A stretch of DNA of 6,362 nt, taken from contig CAMHRJ010000136.1 of assembly GCA_946187475.1 (NCBI GenBank), positions 1 through 6,362 of the forward strand. Reading direction: 5' to 3'. Positions within the stretch are counted from its first letter, which is position 1; every line of letters begins with the position of its first letter. The notes under the pieces are model-generated. The model was given only the letters and a program-made list of their open reading frames with translations, was not told where the DNA came from and did not search any database. Below, one piece after another: positions 5,152-6,362 of this stretch. The stretch is from an uncultured Clostridia bacterium (GTDB taxonomy: Bacteria > Bacillota > Clostridia > Oscillospirales > Oscillospiraceae). The position numbers were made by a program, and so were the translations under genes.

Positions 5152-6362
5152 CGAACGCAAAGTATTATACTGCCGCGGAGCTGGCCTCCCACGGACTGGA
5201 GCATCTGCCGGACGAGCTGGTCTCCAGCCGGCACTTGATCTACAGCTCTCCGGCCACGCTGGCCTTCAACTCGCCAGGGGCCGAGGGCTTCGGCGTCAAG
5301 CGGGCGGGACTCGCCATCCCCGGCTCTGTGATGCTGCTGGTGGCTCCGGGCTGCTGCGGACGCAACACGTCTCTGGTCAGCGCCATGCCCGCCTACAAAG
5401 ATCGATTCTTTTATCTGAATATGGACGAGACCGACGTGGTCACCGGCCGCCACCTGAAGAAAATCCCCCAGGCGGTGGAGGAGGTCGTGAACTGTCTGGA
5501 GAAGAAACCGTCCGTGGTCATGATCTGCATCACCTGCGTGGATGCCTTGCTGGGCACGGACATGGAGCGGGTCTGCCGCAAGGCCGAGGAGCGAGTGGGC
5601 TTACCCGTAAAGCCCTGCTATATGTACGCCCTGACCCGGGAAGGCCGCAAGCCGCCCATGGTGCATGTGCGCCAGAGTCTCTATTCGCTGCTGGAGCCCA
5701 TGAAAAAACGGGGCACCTCCGTGAACTTCCTGGGATTCTTCGCACCGGTGATCGATGATTATGAGCTTTTTTGCTATCTGCGCTCCATCGGCGTCAAGAC
5801 CATTCGGGAGATCTCCCGCTGTGTGAACTATGATGCCTTTCTCCACATGGCGGAGGCGAATTTTAATCTGGTTCTCCATCCGGAGGCCCGGATGGCGAGC
5901 TTGGACTTTGAACAGCGGCTGAAGATTCCCTCCATTGAGCTGACTCGGCTCTATCAGATCGAGAAGATTCGCAGCCAGTATCAGGCTCTGGGCCGCGTTC
6001 TGGGTGCGGAGTTTGACGATTCCGCGGACTACGATTCCGCGAAACAGGCCGTGGAAACTTTCGCGAATGCCCATCCCGGACTCCGGGTGGCCATCGGCGA
6101 GTGCATGAACGGCGATCCCTTCGAGCTGGCTTTGGCCCTGACGCAGTACGGCCTTCAGGTGACCGAGGTCTTCGGAACCATCTCCGGAGAAAACTTCGGC
6201 TATCTGGAGCGGCTGTCTGCCCTCAGTCCTGAGATGAGAATCTATTCCAACATGGAGCCCACCATGCTCTATTACGACGCCGCTGACTGCCCGGCAGAGC
6301 TGACCATCGGCAAAGACGCGGGCTACTATCACGCGGAATGTCCGAACCTCAGCTGGAACAGC
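5148..6362 (+). CDS. Nitrogenase component 1-like oxidoreductase (3'-truncated)
   Basis: 405 residues are visible and the frame is still open at the window end. The start is ATG at 5148, overlapping the Fe protein stop, with GGGAG 7 nt upstream. It belongs to the NifD/NifK/NifE/NifN/BchN/CfbD-type fold and should accept electrons from the Fe protein encoded upstream. LLVAPGCCGRN (63-73) aligns by eye with NifD GPVGCG (Cys88), and MICITCVDALLGTD (125-138) with NifD ECPIGLIGDD (Cys154, here C130). I see no Cys at the NifD Cys62 position; instead there are tandem C69-C70 and C127. NLVLH (240-244) aligns with NifD NLVHC, placing His244 where Cys275 ligates FeMo-cofactor. VAIGECMNGD (314-323) begins the next Rossmann-like domain. 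The substrate is unknown, and whether a second component-1 gene follows cannot be seen. Confidence 0.85.
   Translation, partial: MTNAKYYTAAELASHGLEHLPDELVSSRHLIYSSPATLAFNSPGAEGFGVKRAGLAIPGSVMLLVAPGCCGRNTSLVSAMPAYKDRFFYLNMDETDVVTGRHLKKIPQAVEEVVNCLEKKPSVVMICITCVDALLGTDMERVCRKAEERVGLPVKPCYMYALTREGRKPPMVHVRQSLYSLLEPMKKRGTSVNFLGFFAPVIDDYELFCYLRSIGVKTIREISRCVNYDAFLHMAEANFNLVLHPEARMASLDFEQRLKIPSIELTRLYQIEKIRSQYQALGRVLGAEFDDSADYDSAKQAVETFANAHPGLRVAIGECMNGDPFELALALTQYGLQVTEVFGTISGENFGYLERLSALSPEMRIYSNMEPTMLYYDAADCPAELTIGKDAGYYHAECPNLSWNS

Noticed and set aside
5601..6332. Minus-strand open frame opposite the component-1 gene
   Set aside because: The plus-strand frame continues from the ATGA-coupled start to the window end with component-1 motifs; the antisense frame shows no domain.

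Overview
The window is GC-rich bacterial DNA with tightly packed genes, strong GGAGG-type ribosome binding sites, sigma-A-type promoters with 17-nt spacers and intrinsic terminators. A TTG-started gene, a staphylococcal/Geobacillus-type lipase fold, and a NifH-like Fe protein next to a component-1 protein all fit a high-GC anaerobic Firmicute, perhaps an Oscillospiraceae-like clostridium. That placement is inference; there is no rRNA or taxonomic marker here.

Layout. (1) 2-673, plus strand: the 3' end of a polytopic membrane protein with a Pro/Val/Ala-rich repetitive cytoplasmic-type tail. A hairpin-rich spacer follows, with one plus-strand terminator and one bidirectional terminator. (2) 868-1716, minus strand: a class I SAM-dependent methyltransferase with its own promoter. 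(3) 1834-3021, minus strand: a secreted lipoprotein alpha/beta-hydrolase resembling family I.5 lipases. (4) 3167-4156, plus strand: a membrane-anchored PI-PLC X-domain phosphodiesterase, divergent from the lipase across a 145-bp region with back-to-back promoters and an 8-8-8 palindrome over the lipase -10. (5) 4174-4395: a strong promoter and a leader of about 185 nt that ends in an intrinsic terminator with a matching upstream antiterminator strand. (6) 4396-5151 and 5148 to the window end, plus strand: a NifH/BchL/CfbC-family Fe protein and a nitrogenase component-1-like protein, joined by an ATGA overlap.

How the genes fit together. The lipase and PI-PLC-like protein are both predicted to act outside the membrane on lipid substrates and share one intergenic region, so they may form a small lipid-turnover or scavenging unit. 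The last two genes form a two-component nitrogenase-like reductase: the Fe protein would use ATP to pass electrons from a [4Fe-4S] cluster to the component-1 protein. The component-1 cysteine pattern differs from NifD, and a His appears where NifD has its FeMo-cofactor Cys, so dinitrogen is an unlikely substrate. The attenuator-like leader is the most interesting unexplained element because it implies that this reductase responds to some metabolite or other signal.
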